From Chlorogloeopsis fritschii PCC 6912 (GTDB lineage Bacteria; Cyanobacteriota; Cyanobacteriia; Cyanobacteriales; Nostocaceae): 57,855 nucleotides of DNA. Position 1 is the first letter of the stretch. Each line of letters starts with the position of its first letter. The stretch is from the NCBI RefSeq assembly GCF_000317285.1, contig NZ_AJLN01000101.1, positions 1 through 57,855 on the forward strand, given 5' to 3'. This document shows, piece after piece, positions 1-8,871 of this stretch. Position numbers and translations under genes: made by a program. A model generated the notes under the pieces. It did not search any database. It was not told the origin of the DNA and was given only the letters and a program-made list of their open reading frames with translations.

Positions 1-80
1 TCTAAGGTGGGTAGTTGCCAACGCAGTTGCTTGAGATTTGATAAATCTGGCTTTTGTGGTGCGGGAGGAAGTTCTTTCAT
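1..80 (-). CDS. N-terminal fragment of a gene running off the window edge
   Basis: An ATG on the minus strand at 78-80 opens a frame that stays open to the window edge, giving about 26 residues beginning MKELPPAPQKPDL and rich in Pro, Lys and Leu. No domain is visible in so short a piece and I do not recognise the family. It is transcribed in the same direction as mnmE and lies downstream of it. No clear Shine-Dalgarno site is seen. It could be a chance open frame, so confidence is limited. Confidence 0.4.
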   Translation of the reverse strand, partial: MKELPPAPQKPDLSNLKQLRWQLPTL

Positions 81-668
81 TTTGGATTAAGGTAGTACTA
101 CTCACTCCAAAATGTAATGATTACACTGGTAGAAACATCAGAAAATCTCGGTGTTTGTTTTGAATTTTTGCCTTACATCTAGGCTTGTTGATTGATAACG
201 ATGTGTTTGCTAATACAAAAAATACGGCAGCGCTTTGGAATTGATTAGCCACCATTATTTAGTGAGCTAATTTTTACTGGATTTTACAGTAGATTTTTGG
301 AGATTTTTTGTAATGCAACGATAAAGCTGTTCTAAAAACACGTAGTGGACTGACACGACGAAAATAATGCCATAGAAAAGGCTCCCACTCGTAGTGCTTT
401 CTTAGCAGAACTTACCTACTAATATAATAAACTTCTTACAATAATCAAAATCTGGGTTAATTACAACCACAGATGTACAAAGATTTTATCGGTGTTTATC
501 TGTGTCCATCTGTGTTCGATTTATTTGCAAATAGAATTAGTGCAAGAAGTTTAATGCACAAAATTAGCTGTGTCAGCCCAGTCGGGTGGCTTTCATAAAT
601 TTTCTTCAGGTTGTTTTTCTAACTAGTTAAATAGTTCTTCTAGTTAGAGGAGCTTTACCATGTTTGTA
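81..668. other. 588-bp gene-free stretch with a MITE-like repeat
   Basis: No gene is evident between the truncated gene and mnmE. The stretch holds the repeat at 428-553 (separate entry) and a 9-bp inverted repeat, TCTAACTAG/CTAGTTAGA, at 618-648. That hairpin is followed by an A-run rather than a T-run in the mnmE direction, so I do not call it a terminator. Confidence 0.6.
428..553. repeat. MITE-like element with terminal inverted repeats
   Basis: The 126-bp segment begins TAAACTTCTTACAATAAT and ends with the near-reverse complement TGCAAGAAGTTTA preceded by ATTAG, so it has imperfect terminal inverted repeats. Its interior carries an internal inverted motif built on CACAGATG and CATCTGTG. 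A second, inverted copy of the core with one end lies near 16050-16153, and a core-only copy lies at about 48136-48195. It encodes nothing. The size, inverted ends and dispersed copies fit a small non-autonomous transposable element; a target-site duplication is not obvious. Confidence 0.5.
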
Positions 669-2051
669 TTACTTGCCAATACAAAACCGACTAAAAATTC
701 TATCAAGCACTGATTCTGTCACCTCTTCTCCCGTAATTTCTCCAAGAGCACGAACCGCACCACGTAAGTCAATTGTCCAAAAATCAAGCGGTAATTCTTG
801 GGCAATAGTTGCTTGCACCTGTTCTAAAGATGTTTTGGCTTTTACTAGTGCGGCTGCTTGTCTTTGATTAATCGCTAAATCCATATCAGCAGCTTGTACT
901 TTTCCTATTTTAACTATCTCTAAAATCGCTATTTCTAAAGCATCTATTCCTTGATTCTGTGCCGCAACTGTTTTGACAATTTGATTAATTTCATCTGGAT
1001 ATTGCACTATTTCTGCTAGTGCAATATCAATTTTATTGATCACCAAAATCAACGGGCGGTGTTTTACTTGTTCGTAAATTTCTCGATCGCCTGCTGTCCA
1101 ACCAACAGAAGCGTCGATAGTCAACAGTACCAAATCAGCTGCACTAGCAGCACGACGAGAACGTTCAACACCAATTTTTTCTACTTGGTCTTCTGTTTCC
1201 CGAATGCCTGCGGTATCCAGTACTTGCACAGGTATGCCACCCACTACTAACTGCGATTCAACTACATCGCGCGTGGTGCCGGGTAAATCAGTAACAATAG
1301 CGCGATCGCTTCTACTCCATGCATTCAACAAACTTGATTTTCCTACGTTTGGACGCCCGACAATTGCTACTTTTAATCCAGTACGGAGGAGTTCGCCTTG
1401 ATCGGCGGTTGCAAGTAGCTTGGTAATTTCTGCGGTAATTCTCTCAATTTCTGAGATAATACTTTTATCATCCAGCGGAGGTAAGTCTTCCTCAAAATCG
1501 ATCCGCGCTTCAATTTCTGCCAAGATATCCAAACATTGAGCGCGTAACTGGCGAATTGGATGAGCTAATTTACCTTGCAAACCAGCTAAAGCAGACGCTT
1601 GGGCTTGGGGCGATCGCGCTCCTACCAAATCAGCAATACTTTCCGCTTGCGTTAAATCCAACCTGCCATTTAAAAACGCCCGTAGAGTAAATTCTCCTGG
1701 CTGTGCTAATCTTGCACCGTTTTCTAAGCATAGTTGCAATACCTGCTGTACTGCCATAATTCCACCGTGGCAATGGAACTCCACCACATCTTCGCGGGTA
1801 TAGGAACGGGGCGCTTTCATGATTAAAAGCAGTGCTTCATCCACCAGTTGTTGTGTCTGGGGATGACGAATATAACCGTAGAGGATGCGGTGGCTTTCCC
1901 AAACTTGACGCCCAGGCGCATGGAAAAGAGTTTTGGCAATGGGCATTGCTTCCGAACCGGAGACGCGAACAATCCCCACACTGCCTTGTTGGGGAACAAT
2001 GGCAGTGGCGATCGCAGCGATAGTTCCAGTGGTAGCAAAGATTTCTGACAT
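669..2051 (-). CDS. mnmE: tRNA uridine-5-carboxymethylaminomethyl modification GTPase MnmE
   Basis: MnmE works with MnmG to place the carboxymethylaminomethyl group on wobble U34 of certain tRNAs. The N-terminal folate-binding domain starts [20 protein letters not shown]. The inserted G domain shows GRPNVGKSS near residue 230, a switch motif [14 protein letters not shown] and the NKID specificity motif. The protein ends in CIGK, carrying the catalytic cysteine typical of the family. I start at the ATG at 2051 (460 residues, normal family length) because the seven residues from the upstream Met at 2072 are not part of the conserved start. It is a stand-alone gene. Confidence 0.97.
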   Translation of the reverse strand: MSEIFATTGTIAAIATAIVPQQGSVGIVRVSGSEAMPIAKTLFHAPGRQVWESHRILYGYIRHPQTQQLVDEALLLIMKAPRSYTREDVVEFHCHGGIMAVQQVLQLCLENGARLAQPGEFTLRAFLNGRLDLTQAESIADLVGARSPQAQASALAGLQGKLAHPIRQLRAQCLDILAEIEARIDFEEDLPPLDDKSIISEIERITAEITKLLATADQGELLRTGLKVAIVGRPNVGKSSLLNAWSRSDRAIVTDLPGTTRDVVESQLVVGGIPVQVLDTAGIRETEDQVEKIGVERSRRAASAADLVLLTIDASVGWTAGDREIYEQVKHRPLILVINKIDIALAEIVQYPDEINQIVKTVAAQNQGIDALEIAILEIVKIGKVQAADMDLAINQRQAAALVKAKTSLEQVQATIAQELPLDFWTIDLRGAVRALGEITGEEVTESVLDRIFSRFCIGK

Positions 2052-2226
2052 GAGCGCTTTTTTTAAAATCAAGTTACGTCTATTGGCTAGGGTAGCAATA
2101 TAGCTTTTTGATTAATGAATAGAATCAAAGAGACGATAACATTTATCTAGGAAAAGTATTTTTACTTAGCAGCCGTAATTGCTGTCTGCTGTTGTCCGAT
2201 GGAGAATCACAAACAAGGAGGTTTAC

Positions 2227-2436
2227 ATGGAAGACAGTAATCTTAACATCAATTGTAAAGAAGCCTGTGTGAACGGCTGCATTTTGGGTGATAAATGTCC
2301 CAATATTGAGTTTAGAGAAGCCGCAGCCAAGTTTATTGAGGAAACTTCTTTAGACAAGATGCTAGAGATGGCTGAAGAAGCAAGGATGAGAAAGTTGATG
2401 GAACCACCCAAATGGGTTTTCCCTGACGATAACTAA
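2227..2436 (+). CDS. small four-cysteine hypothetical protein
   Basis: A 69-residue soluble protein beginning MEDSNLNINCKEACVNGC. The start at 2227 is set by a strong Shine-Dalgarno sequence, AAGGAGG, ending about five bases upstream; an earlier in-frame start at 2179 lacks one. Cysteines at about residues 10, 14, 18 and 24 form a C-x3-C-x3-C-x5-C pattern that could bind a metal or form disulfides. The rest is a charged, probably helical segment (EEARMRKLMEPPKW). I do not recognise a named family. The strong ribosome site argues that it is real. Confidence 0.75.
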   Translation: MEDSNLNINCKEACVNGCILGDKCPNIEFREAAAKFIEETSLDKMLEMAEEARMRKLMEPPKWVFPDDN

Positions 2437-2764
2437 TGCTTTGAAGAAAAAAGGCAGGGGGCAGAAGGCAGTAGATGCGTAGCGGCTTCCGTAGGTAGGA
2501 AAGAGGATTGACTTGTTTATTTCATTCATAACGAGCGGTGCGCCGCCTGTGGGGCTGCTTTCAAGAACTTTAGCTCATTTTTCTCATAACTCTTGCAGGG
2601 GCAAACGTTGCCAAGCCCCTCATCAAAATCTAAAGGCTGATGAAGATTTGAGGACAATTTGTTAGTGTTAACTCGCAATTGCTGTTGAGTGGGCATTCTG
2701 GAGTTAGAGTGCAGGATTACTCAAAAGTAAATTGATCGCTCAACTTGATCGGCAAGAGGATAAT
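2437..2764. other. 328-bp gene-free stretch
   Basis: No gene or RNA recognised. It contains fragments of repetitive sequence common in this genome type (a GGCAGGGGGCAGAAGGCAG run and a GTAGCGGCTTCCGTAGG run near 2455-2500). Confidence 0.5.
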
Positions 2765-3355
2765 ATGACTTTATTCAATCTCGATACATTGATTGAGTTT
2801 CTGCTGGGAATTAGCTTGAGTGCGGCGGCTGGCTTTCGAGTATTTGTACCACTGCTGGCATTAAGTATGGCATCAGTGTTGGGACACATAAATTTGCCAA
2901 CTGAGTTGGATTGGGTGGAAACGCCTCAAGCCTTAGTTGTATTTGCAGTCGCTTGTTTGCTTGAAATTATCGGCTACTACATTCCCTGGCTGGATCATCT
3001 CCTGGATACTGTTGCCACACCTGCGGCATTTATCGCTGGGACGATTGTAGCAGCATCCTTCGCCCCTGAAATGAGTCCAATAGTGCAATGGACGTTAGCT
3101 TTAGTTATCGGTGGTGGAACTGCGGGGTTAACTAAGGGATTGATGAATATCTTACGAATAACCTCTACAGGTGTTTCAGGTGGATTAACCAATCCAATCT
3201 TGTCAACTGTTGAGCTAGTCATTGCCATCGGACTATCTGTACTCGCGATCGCAACCCCAGCAGTAGCAGGAATCATTGTAATTGGTATTCTAATATTTGC
3301 TATTCAAAGAATCTGGAAATTTTTCACAAGCAAACCATCTTCCCAACCAAACTAA
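2765..3355 (+). CDS. DUF4126 family integral membrane protein
   Basis: A 196-residue, very hydrophobic protein with several membrane segments and many small residues (GGGTAGLTKG, ATPAVAGIIVIGILIFAI). The N-terminal pattern LLGISLSAAAGFRVFVPLL is typical of DUF4126 proteins, whose function is unknown. I prefer the ATG at 2765, preceded by AGAGGAT, over the in-frame TTG at 2732. It is convergent with the methyltransferase that follows, with only about 6 bp between the stops. Confidence 0.85.
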   Translation: MTLFNLDTLIEFLLGISLSAAAGFRVFVPLLALSMASVLGHINLPTELDWVETPQALVVFAVACLLEIIGYYIPWLDHLLDTVATPAAFIAGTIVAASFAPEMSPIVQWTLALVIGGGTAGLTKGLMNILRITSTGVSGGLTNPILSTVELVIAIGLSVLAIATPAVAGIIVIGILIFAIQRIWKFFTSKPSSQPN

Positions 3356-3361
3356 ATCATC

Positions 3362-4093
3362 TTATGAGCGATCGCGTGCTTGTCTAAGTAGTGCATAGTA
3401 AGCAGGAACCTTTGCATTTTCTCCGTTGGGAAGAATGTGAATTGTATGGATGACGTCTTCTCCATCAGCTAGTACCTCAAAGTTTGGAAAAATAGTAGCG
3501 ATGTCTTCCCGTGTCAAACTACCTTTGCTAATTCCACTCTTGAGCACTCTTTCAAGTTCTTCTGGTAATTTCCCTGCATACATTTCTACAAGGGAAGCAA
3601 AGTAGCTGCTTGCCTCATAACCAATATCTATTAGGTAAATAATGCCTTCTTTCCCTGCAAGCACTTCCAAAGAACGTGCGAACAAAGTGCGTTGCTCGCG
3701 ATCGAATTGATGCATGGCACCTCTAGTATAAATGTTGGCATTGCCGATTTCAGAATGTAACGCTGCCGCCTGCTCTAAAAGTAAGGCATCTAAAACCCGG
3801 TATTCAACATTTGGGGCGTTATTGTTGGCTTGTGCTAAAGCCACTGCACTAGGTGAGACATCAACCCCCATCACTCTTAGGAAATGATTGGCAAGAAAAC
3901 GAGTTTGGTTACCATCTCCACACCCGAAGTCAATCAGAGGCAGATCTCGCTCCATCCAATCTAGAAACCGAGGCAAGTCAATGGCTGCTGCAAAAGCAGG
4001 TTCGCAATTCCAAAGAATCGGTGCAGACTTAAGTGCAGCAGTACTCCAGTAGCTCTCCCAAGCTGAAGCATTGTCGATATTGTTCTTTGCCAT
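3362..4093 (-). CDS. class I SAM-dependent methyltransferase
   Basis: A 243-residue cytosolic protein. The glycine-rich SAM-binding motif I reads LIDFGCGDGNQ at about residues 53-63, followed by an acidic end of the second strand (MGVDVSPSAVALAQ), as in Rossmann-fold methyltransferases. The N-terminus (WESYWSTAALKSAPILWNC) resembles thiopurine- or TehB-like methyltransferases, but the substrate cannot be inferred. It is transcribed divergently from the TetR-family gene at 4392 with 298 bp between them, so it is a candidate target of that regulator. Confidence 0.85.
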   Translation of the reverse strand: MAKNNIDNASAWESYWSTAALKSAPILWNCEPAFAAAIDLPRFLDWMERDLPLIDFGCGDGNQTRFLANHFLRVMGVDVSPSAVALAQANNNAPNVEYRVLDALLLEQAAALHSEIGNANIYTRGAMHQFDREQRTLFARSLEVLAGKEGIIYLIDIGYEASSYFASLVEMYAGKLPEELERVLKSGISKGSLTREDIATIFPNFEVLADGEDVIHTIHILPNGENAKVPAYYALLRQARDRS

Positions 4094-4168
4094 AACTATT
4101 TATCTCTTAAAAACTAAGGGAACCGGGAACAGGGAAGAGGATTTAACTTGTGCGGAGCCTCCCAGGAT

Positions 4169-4196
4169 TGGTTCCCAGCCTCCAGGCTGGGAACCA
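4169..4196. repeat. near-perfect palindrome, dispersed repeat type
   Basis: Arms TGGTTCCCAGCCT and AGGCTGGGAACCA, 13 bp each, are separated by only CC. It lies between the divergent methyltransferase and TetR genes, well upstream of the TetR promoter. It resembles in style the GTTACCAGG palindromes found elsewhere in this window, and is probably a dispersed repeat rather than an operator. Confidence 0.6.
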
Positions 4197-4296
4197 GTTA
4201 TTCAGGAGCTTCTTCGCCCGTGCAGACGGGCTTAGTCCTTATAGCCCAAACCCTAGAAGGGTTGGGCGATATAAATACTCGTCTTTTACCTACAAA

Positions 4297-4350
4297 AAAT
4301 GAAACGGTTTAGTTTCGTTTCATTTACAATAGCGTAGATTATGTTATAGT
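4297..4350 (+). promoter_or_regulatory. promoter with overlapping inverted-repeat operator for the TetR gene
   Basis: A 9-bp inverted repeat, AAATGAAAC at 4297-4305 and GTTTCATTT at 4317-4325, has an inner pair GAAAC/GTTTC at 4301-4305 and 4312-4316. The right arm overlaps a -35-like TTTACA (4323-4328), which is 16 bp from a -10-like TATAGT (4345-4350). The geometry suits steric autorepression by a TetR dimer. The assignment as an operator is inference from position and symmetry. Confidence 0.6.
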
Positions 4351-4391
4351 TCAAGCCCTGAGAGCTAAAACCCTAGCTGCGGCACAGCAAC

Positions 4392-5066
4392 ATGATTGAG
4401 AGCATGAAGATTAGTGAAAGTCGTTCTAAAGGTGGACGCCCCGCTAAAGGAACAGCCAAAGAGCGTATGGAGCGTTTGCTCAATGAGGCTACACGGGTAT
4501 TTTTGGAATACGGCTATGGACTATCCAGCATTGATATTCTTGCTCGTGAAGCTCATGTTGCCAAGCGCACAATTTATCAGCATTTTGGAAACAAAGCAGA
4601 ACTGTTTGGTGCTGTTGTTCACCGTTTGAGTGATTCTGTTTTGGCACCGTTCCCTAATTTGAGCGAGGATACTCGACCAATCGAACAGGTGCTTGTAGCT
4701 TTTGCTCAACAACTTATAACCAGGGTGACATCGCAAGAAGCGATTGGGTTGCAGCGGATAGTGATTGGTGAGGCAAGTCGTTTTCCCGAATTGGCAAAGC
4801 TGTACTATGATAATGGGCCAGCACGTGCTATTTTTGCCCTTGCCAATTATCTCCAGCATCAAAATGAACTTGGAGTGCTCGAATTAATTGATGCTAACAT
4901 TGCTGCCGAGCAATTCTTGAATATGGTTCTTGGCGAACTCCACCGCCGAGTTTTACTAGGGGTTGAACCTGTGCCAAATTCCGAGCAAGTTAAGTGTCGT
5001 ATTAACAGTGCGGTAAATCTTTTTCTGCGGGGTTATGGTTATGGGTGCAACAACACAAAAGAGTAG
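4392..5066 (+). CDS. TetR/AcrR family transcriptional regulator
   Basis: A 224-residue protein. The N-terminal helix-turn-helix spans about residues 25-70 and includes the typical TetR pattern VFLEYGY, then AREAHVAKRTIYQHFGNKAELF. The C-terminal half is the ligand-binding and dimer domain, divergent as usual (AefR-like in general appearance: IVIGEASRFPELAKLYYDNG). It lies divergent to a methyltransferase gene and directly downstream of an inverted repeat that overlaps its promoter, so autoregulation is likely. The effector is unknown. Confidence 0.92.
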   Translation: MIESMKISESRSKGGRPAKGTAKERMERLLNEATRVFLEYGYGLSSIDILAREAHVAKRTIYQHFGNKAELFGAVVHRLSDSVLAPFPNLSEDTRPIEQVLVAFAQQLITRVTSQEAIGLQRIVIGEASRFPELAKLYYDNGPARAIFALANYLQHQNELGVLELIDANIAAEQFLNMVLGELHRRVLLGVEPVPNSEQVKCRINSAVNLFLRGYGYGCNNTKE

Positions 5067-5152
5067 AACGTGCGATCGCGCCTTTGAGAAGTGCCTTAAA
5101 TCTTTGGATAGATCAAGGTGGAAATCTGGATTTTGAGTAGGTTTGCGATTAC

Positions 5153-5344
5153 CTAATTAACTGAAACCCTTGTTTTCATCAATAGTGCTACAAGCAAAGC
5201 AGCCACACCGCAAAAAATACCTAAAAATATCCATAATCCTAAAGGACGGCCCTTACGCCAAGCAATAACTGCTGCTATGCTACCGACAAGACAATGAGTG
5301 AGCAGTAGTAAGTAGAGAGTTTGTTCGCTGCTAAGATTTAACAT
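5153..5344 (-). CDS. small two-segment membrane protein, hypothetical
   Basis: A 63-residue protein with two hydrophobic segments (LYLLLLTHCLVGSIAAVIAW and LGLWIFLGIFCGVAALLVAL) separated by a basic turn RKGRP, so probably a helical hairpin in the membrane. It is not recognised as a named family. It sits between the TetR gene and a divergently oriented secreted protein (about 50 bp apart). A real small membrane gene is more likely than chance given the clean topology. Confidence 0.6.
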   Translation of the reverse strand: MLNLSSEQTLYLLLLTHCLVGSIAAVIAWRKGRPLGLWIFLGIFCGVAALLVALLMKTRVSVN

Positions 5345-5394
5345 CTTCTGTAAGCAAAACTGCGATCGGTGTGAGGAAAATTGGATAAATTAAT

Positions 5395-6306
5395 ATGTCT
5401 CGTTTTTTTAAGTTAATCATAAACATAGTAGTCTTGGCAGCATTATTATTTATATCCCAGCAAGTTTGGGCACAAAATTGGCGTCCCGTTCGTGGTGGCA
5501 TTCCTTTTGGAATCAGTGGGATGGCTCTAGTCGGGCAGCAAAGAAATTCTCTAGATTTTTTGATTGTTCATGACAACAAACAAAAAAATCAAGGTCGTTT
5601 AGCAATCATTAGGATTAAGGGTAAAAATCAACCCGAATACTTTCCTTTGAACTGGCAAAATAACATAGAACTACCTATCGATTTAGAGGCATTAACATCT
5701 ATTCCAGGGAAAATAAACTCCTCTTTTATTGCTTTAAGTAGTTCTGGAAAAGCTTATTACATTAGGCTAGAACGTTCTAAACAGGTGATTTCGTTAATCA
5801 AGGAATTTAATTTACCAGAAATTCCTCAAGGAAGTAATTTTGAAGCATTTGCCCTACAAAATATAGAGGGTAAATTAGTTGCTGTTTGGGCACACCGGGG
5901 TGAAGGAGAACAACCAGCCATTATTTACTGGGGAATGCTTGACTTAGCCACATATCAAATTATTCCTGTTGGTTCTGCCAATCTGAAAGTACCCTTTCCA
6001 TCTGGAAATATTCGCCATATTTCGGATTTGAAGGTAGATCCTGCTGGAATTATATATATCACCTCTGCAAGCGATCCAGGCAATGACGGGCCGTTCCAGT
6101 CGGGTGTATACGTTGCTGGTTATCTGGGATTTCGCGGTAACAAAATCGCATGGCGGCAGAATCCTCAACTTTTTCCTCTCTACCGCTGTGATTACCACAA
6201 AATAGAAGCTATAGAACTTGTTCCAGGTGCAGAAGGTGGTGCGATCGTCGCTACGGATGATGAAAATTTGGGTTCGTATGTGTACATTTTGGGTGGAAGT
6301 AGCTGA
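5395..6306 (+). CDS. secreted or periplasmic hypothetical protein
   Basis: A 303-residue protein with an N-terminal signal peptide (hydrophobic stretch LIINIVVLAALLFIS, probable cleavage after VWA-Q near residue 26). The mature part is beta-rich, with repeating patterns such as GRLAIIRIKG, GKAYYIRLER and GSYVYILGG, suggesting a propeller-like or esterase-like fold. No catalytic motif stands out and I do not recognise the family. It is followed at 84 bp by an epimerase gene on the same strand. Confidence 0.75.
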   Translation: MSRFFKLIINIVVLAALLFISQQVWAQNWRPVRGGIPFGISGMALVGQQRNSLDFLIVHDNKQKNQGRLAIIRIKGKNQPEYFPLNWQNNIELPIDLEALTSIPGKINSSFIALSSSGKAYYIRLERSKQVISLIKEFNLPEIPQGSNFEAFALQNIEGKLVAVWAHRGEGEQPAIIYWGMLDLATYQIIPVGSANLKVPFPSGNIRHISDLKVDPAGIIYITSASDPGNDGPFQSGVYVAGYLGFRGNKIAWRQNPQLFPLYRCDYHKIEAIELVPGAEGGAIVATDDENLGSYVYILGGSS

Positions 6307-6389
6307 GGTTATCGATCGCAACTGCAATTTCTATGTATACAGGCTGATTTCAGTTTTATCTGTAGCTATATATTTTTAGTAAAAAAATC

Positions 6390-7520
6390 ATGTCAAAACA
6401 AGAAATAGAACTACCATATACCAAAGAAGAAGTAGGAAGTTGGTACATCAACAAAAATGTAAACGATCAACTTATAGAAAATATTCAGGAACTGAAAAAC
6501 AAAAAAATCAGCGTCATGGGAGGCTGCGGACAAGTTGGTTCCCATGTTATAGCGAAATTATATGAATTTGGCTTTCCAATTGACAATATTTATATTAACG
6601 ACGATCTAAGGTTGGGAAAGCGAGAGAACTTGCCAGAACCTTTACGCGATCGCCTAGATACAAGAACCCATCTTGAATATTCACAAAACCCCCAACACGA
6701 GCCGGACATAGTTATTTTTGTGGGAGGGCGATCGAGTGCCCCTCACTTTCAAAATTTGAACGATGTGATGGAAGAAATTGAAATGTGGAGGGCAACTGTA
6801 GAATGGTGTGTTGCTAAAAAAATTAGATTAATATTTGCAAGCACGAGCAGTTTATGTAAGCAGCGTCCTTCGGTAGAAACACAAAGGGTTTGGCCTGGTT
6901 CTCTTTACGAACTTGCAAAACTAATGATGGAAGAAATGGCTATTCAACAAGCCCTTTCTAATGATTTAGTAGTGCAAATTTGCAGATTTTTTTCTGTTTA
7001 TGGTGTTACAGAGCAACACAAAAATAATTTTGGCAATCTGTATACTCAAATTCTTTGGTATGCAATCAAAAGAAAGCCATTTGAAGTCTGGGGACAAACA
7101 GGTTATTTTGCACCGGGCGAGCAAACAAGAGATATCATTTTTGCACCTGAAGTTTCACGCGCAATTTTACATTTGCTGACTTTACCTGCTCCTAGTCCTA
7201 GAGTTGATGATATTTCCAGTCTTACATATAACATCGGACAAGGTAAACCCGTCTCAGTTCGAGAAATGATAAAACAAATTGAAGAACTTGTACCATCAAC
7301 CATGAAACCTATCATTCTTGAAACTGAAGTTCCTCAATATATGAAAAACTACGTTATTCATACATGGGGAAATCCACAAAAGCTAATTCAATCAGGCTTT
7401 CAACCTCTGTTTACAAATCATATAGAAAACCTAAAATTTATTATTCATGCTTTATTAAATGAGAATGATTGGTATTGGTCTATTGTGGAAAATATTAGGA
7501 TAAAAACCTTAAAAGCTTAA
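6390..7520 (+). CDS. NAD(P)-dependent epimerase/dehydratase (extended SDR)
   Basis: A 376-residue cytosolic protein of the extended short-chain dehydrogenase/reductase type. The nucleotide-binding motif GGCGQVG lies at residues 44-50, a catalytic Ser region FASTSSLC near 149-155, and the YxxxK motif as Y173-K177 in SLYELAKLMM. The fold and length match nucleotide-sugar epimerases and dehydratases. The substrate is not identifiable. The codons are AT-rich compared with nearby genes. Its stop codon overlaps the stop of the convergent acyltransferase gene by three bases. Confidence 0.85.
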   Translation: MSKQEIELPYTKEEVGSWYINKNVNDQLIENIQELKNKKISVMGGCGQVGSHVIAKLYEFGFPIDNIYINDDLRLGKRENLPEPLRDRLDTRTHLEYSQNPQHEPDIVIFVGGRSSAPHFQNLNDVMEEIEMWRATVEWCVAKKIRLIFASTSSLCKQRPSVETQRVWPGSLYELAKLMMEEMAIQQALSNDLVVQICRFFSVYGVTEQHKNNFGNLYTQILWYAIKRKPFEVWGQTGYFAPGEQTRDIIFAPEVSRAILHLLTLPAPSPRVDDISSLTYNIGQGKPVSVREMIKQIEELVPSTMKPIILETEVPQYMKNYVIHTWGNPQKLIQSGFQPLFTNHIENLKFIIHALLNENDWYWSIVENIRIKTLKA

Positions 7521-8356
7521 CCTGCATCCATAACTAAAATATCCAATTCGCGTTGCATTTGCCTATAAACTAAGTCATAACAAGCATTCACGTAGTCGCG
7601 ATCGCGTGCTGCTTGGTTACCATAACGTTCAAACACAATTGGGGCACAAACACGAGTATGGATTTGTATAGGTAAGGGTATATTGGGTAAGGGGCCAATC
7701 GCCAAACCCCACGGTAAACCTAGATATATGGGAAATACCCCTGGATCGATACCATATAACCACGGTAATCCCCAATGATGTAAATGTTTTACCTGTTCGT
7801 AGCAATCACCCAAAATAATCAAAGTATCGTGGGCACCCACAGAAATCAACGGAATAATTGGTACTGATTTCTTTAACGCCAGCTTAATAAATCCTTTTTG
7901 ATTGGCAAAGTGAATTTTGTAACGCTCTCGATGAGGACGAAACATATCGTATTGTCCTCCCGGATAAACAAGCACACTTGCACCAATATCGAAAGCAGCG
8001 CTTGCCATTGTTGGATGAGCAGGAATGGCTCCGAGTTTTTGTGCCAGGCTGGCGATGGAAGGGCTTACTTGCCAAGCATAAGGGTGCATTAAACCATACA
8101 CCAGACGTTGCACTCCAAAGCGACGGAACCAATCGTACATCATCATGTGTAAATCGGGAGATGCCATACCGCCATTGTGCGAACCAACCAGCAAAACTTG
8201 TCCATCAGCTGGAATATGATGCCAACCTGAAGTTTGTACTCGAAAATAGTAGCGGTAAAGCCATTCCCATATCGGCATTAAGGATTCTATAAACTGGGGA
8301 TCTCGCGCTGATAAAGTCCAACCTGGTAATGATGTAGTTGAATTTTGATGAATCAT
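7517..8356 (-). CDS. lysophospholipid acyltransferase family protein (MGAT/DGAT2-like)
   Basis: A 279-residue protein with features of the membrane-associated glycerolipid acyltransferases: an SHNGGMASPD block near residue 54 at the place of the family's His-containing active-site motif, and a downstream VYPGGQYDMFRPHRERYKIHF block typical of the MGAT-like subgroup. A conventional H-x4-D motif is absent, as also seen in that subgroup. It probably acylates a lipid or lipid-like alcohol at the inner membrane; the substrate is unknown. It is convergent with the epimerase gene. Confidence 0.8.
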   Translation of the reverse strand: MIHQNSTTSLPGWTLSARDPQFIESLMPIWEWLYRYYFRVQTSGWHHIPADGQVLLVGSHNGGMASPDLHMMMYDWFRRFGVQRLVYGLMHPYAWQVSPSIASLAQKLGAIPAHPTMASAAFDIGASVLVYPGGQYDMFRPHRERYKIHFANQKGFIKLALKKSVPIIPLISVGAHDTLIILGDCYEQVKHLHHWGLPWLYGIDPGVFPIYLGLPWGLAIGPLPNIPLPIQIHTRVCAPIVFERYGNQAARDRDYVNACYDLVYRQMQRELDILVMDAG

Positions 8357-8445
8357 AGTTTGATGTAGACTACCTACGCGCTGGTAGATATACGATATGG
8401 GTATAAAAGTGGCAAGGCTGAGATCTTACATCCTTCTCAATAAGA

Positions 8446-8512
8446 GTAAGGTGGGCACTGTTCACAATGTAAAAGTAAGGGTTTGAGGAAAGTTAGGCAG
8501 TGCCCACCCTAC
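8446..8512. repeat. 67-bp dispersed repeat with 15-bp inverted ends
   Basis: GTAAGGTGGGCACTG at 8446-8460 is matched by CAGTGCCCACCCTAC at 8498-8512 (14 of 15 pair). The arms enclose about 37 bp. GTGGGCA..TGCCCAC elements of this type are common MITE-like repeats in Nostocales intergenic DNA. No coding capacity. Confidence 0.6.
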
Positions 8513-8717
8513 AAACATTGCTTAGTACTATGCAACAGTAATCAATAATCCTCCAGATATACTTCGCACTTAGTACAAAGCAACTTTTTTTAACAAAATC
8601 TCATCCAATCGACATTCACTAGAATAGTCTTTTGAGTAGATTTTTGTACTTGGTGATAATCATATATTGAAAGTATTAATTATTACTGAATTACTAAAAC
8701 AAAAAAGGGAGTTTTAT

Positions 8718-8789
8718 ATGTTTGCCGCTGTTATTTTTTTAGCTGGTTATGCTGTAATATCTACACTCTTTATTTCTAGTGTGGAATAA
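8718..8789 (+). CDS. 23-residue candidate membrane micro-protein
   Basis: An ATG at 8718 with a Shine-Dalgarno-like AAAAAGGGAG upstream opens 23 codons ending in TAA. The product begins MFAAVIFLAGYAVIST and is a single hydrophobic helix with an acidic C-terminal Glu. An intrinsic terminator follows about 80 bp downstream. The size and composition are like the small single-helix subunits of photosynthetic or respiratory complexes, but it does not match PetG, PetL, PetM, PetN, PsaM, PsbX or PsbY as I remember them. The assignment as a real gene is inference. Confidence 0.5.
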   Translation: MFAAVIFLAGYAVISTLFISSVE

Positions 8790-8871
8790 CAAAAATTTGT
8801 TTTTCTTGGGCGTTAGCTAAGATTTTTTACCTCTCGGCTCGCTATCTCTCATTGTTATTCGTATCTCTTTT

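Noticed and set aside
618-648. 9-bp inverted repeat after mnmE as terminator
   Set aside because: In the mnmE direction the hairpin is followed by an A-rich, not T-rich, stretch.
4169-4196. Operator of the methyltransferase/TetR pair
   Set aside because: The palindrome is far from the TetR promoter and resembles dispersed palindromes; the 4297-4325 repeat is the better candidate.
5944-6327. 127-codon minus-strand frame
   Set aside because: It lies opposite a signal-peptide-bearing gene and has no recognisable features.
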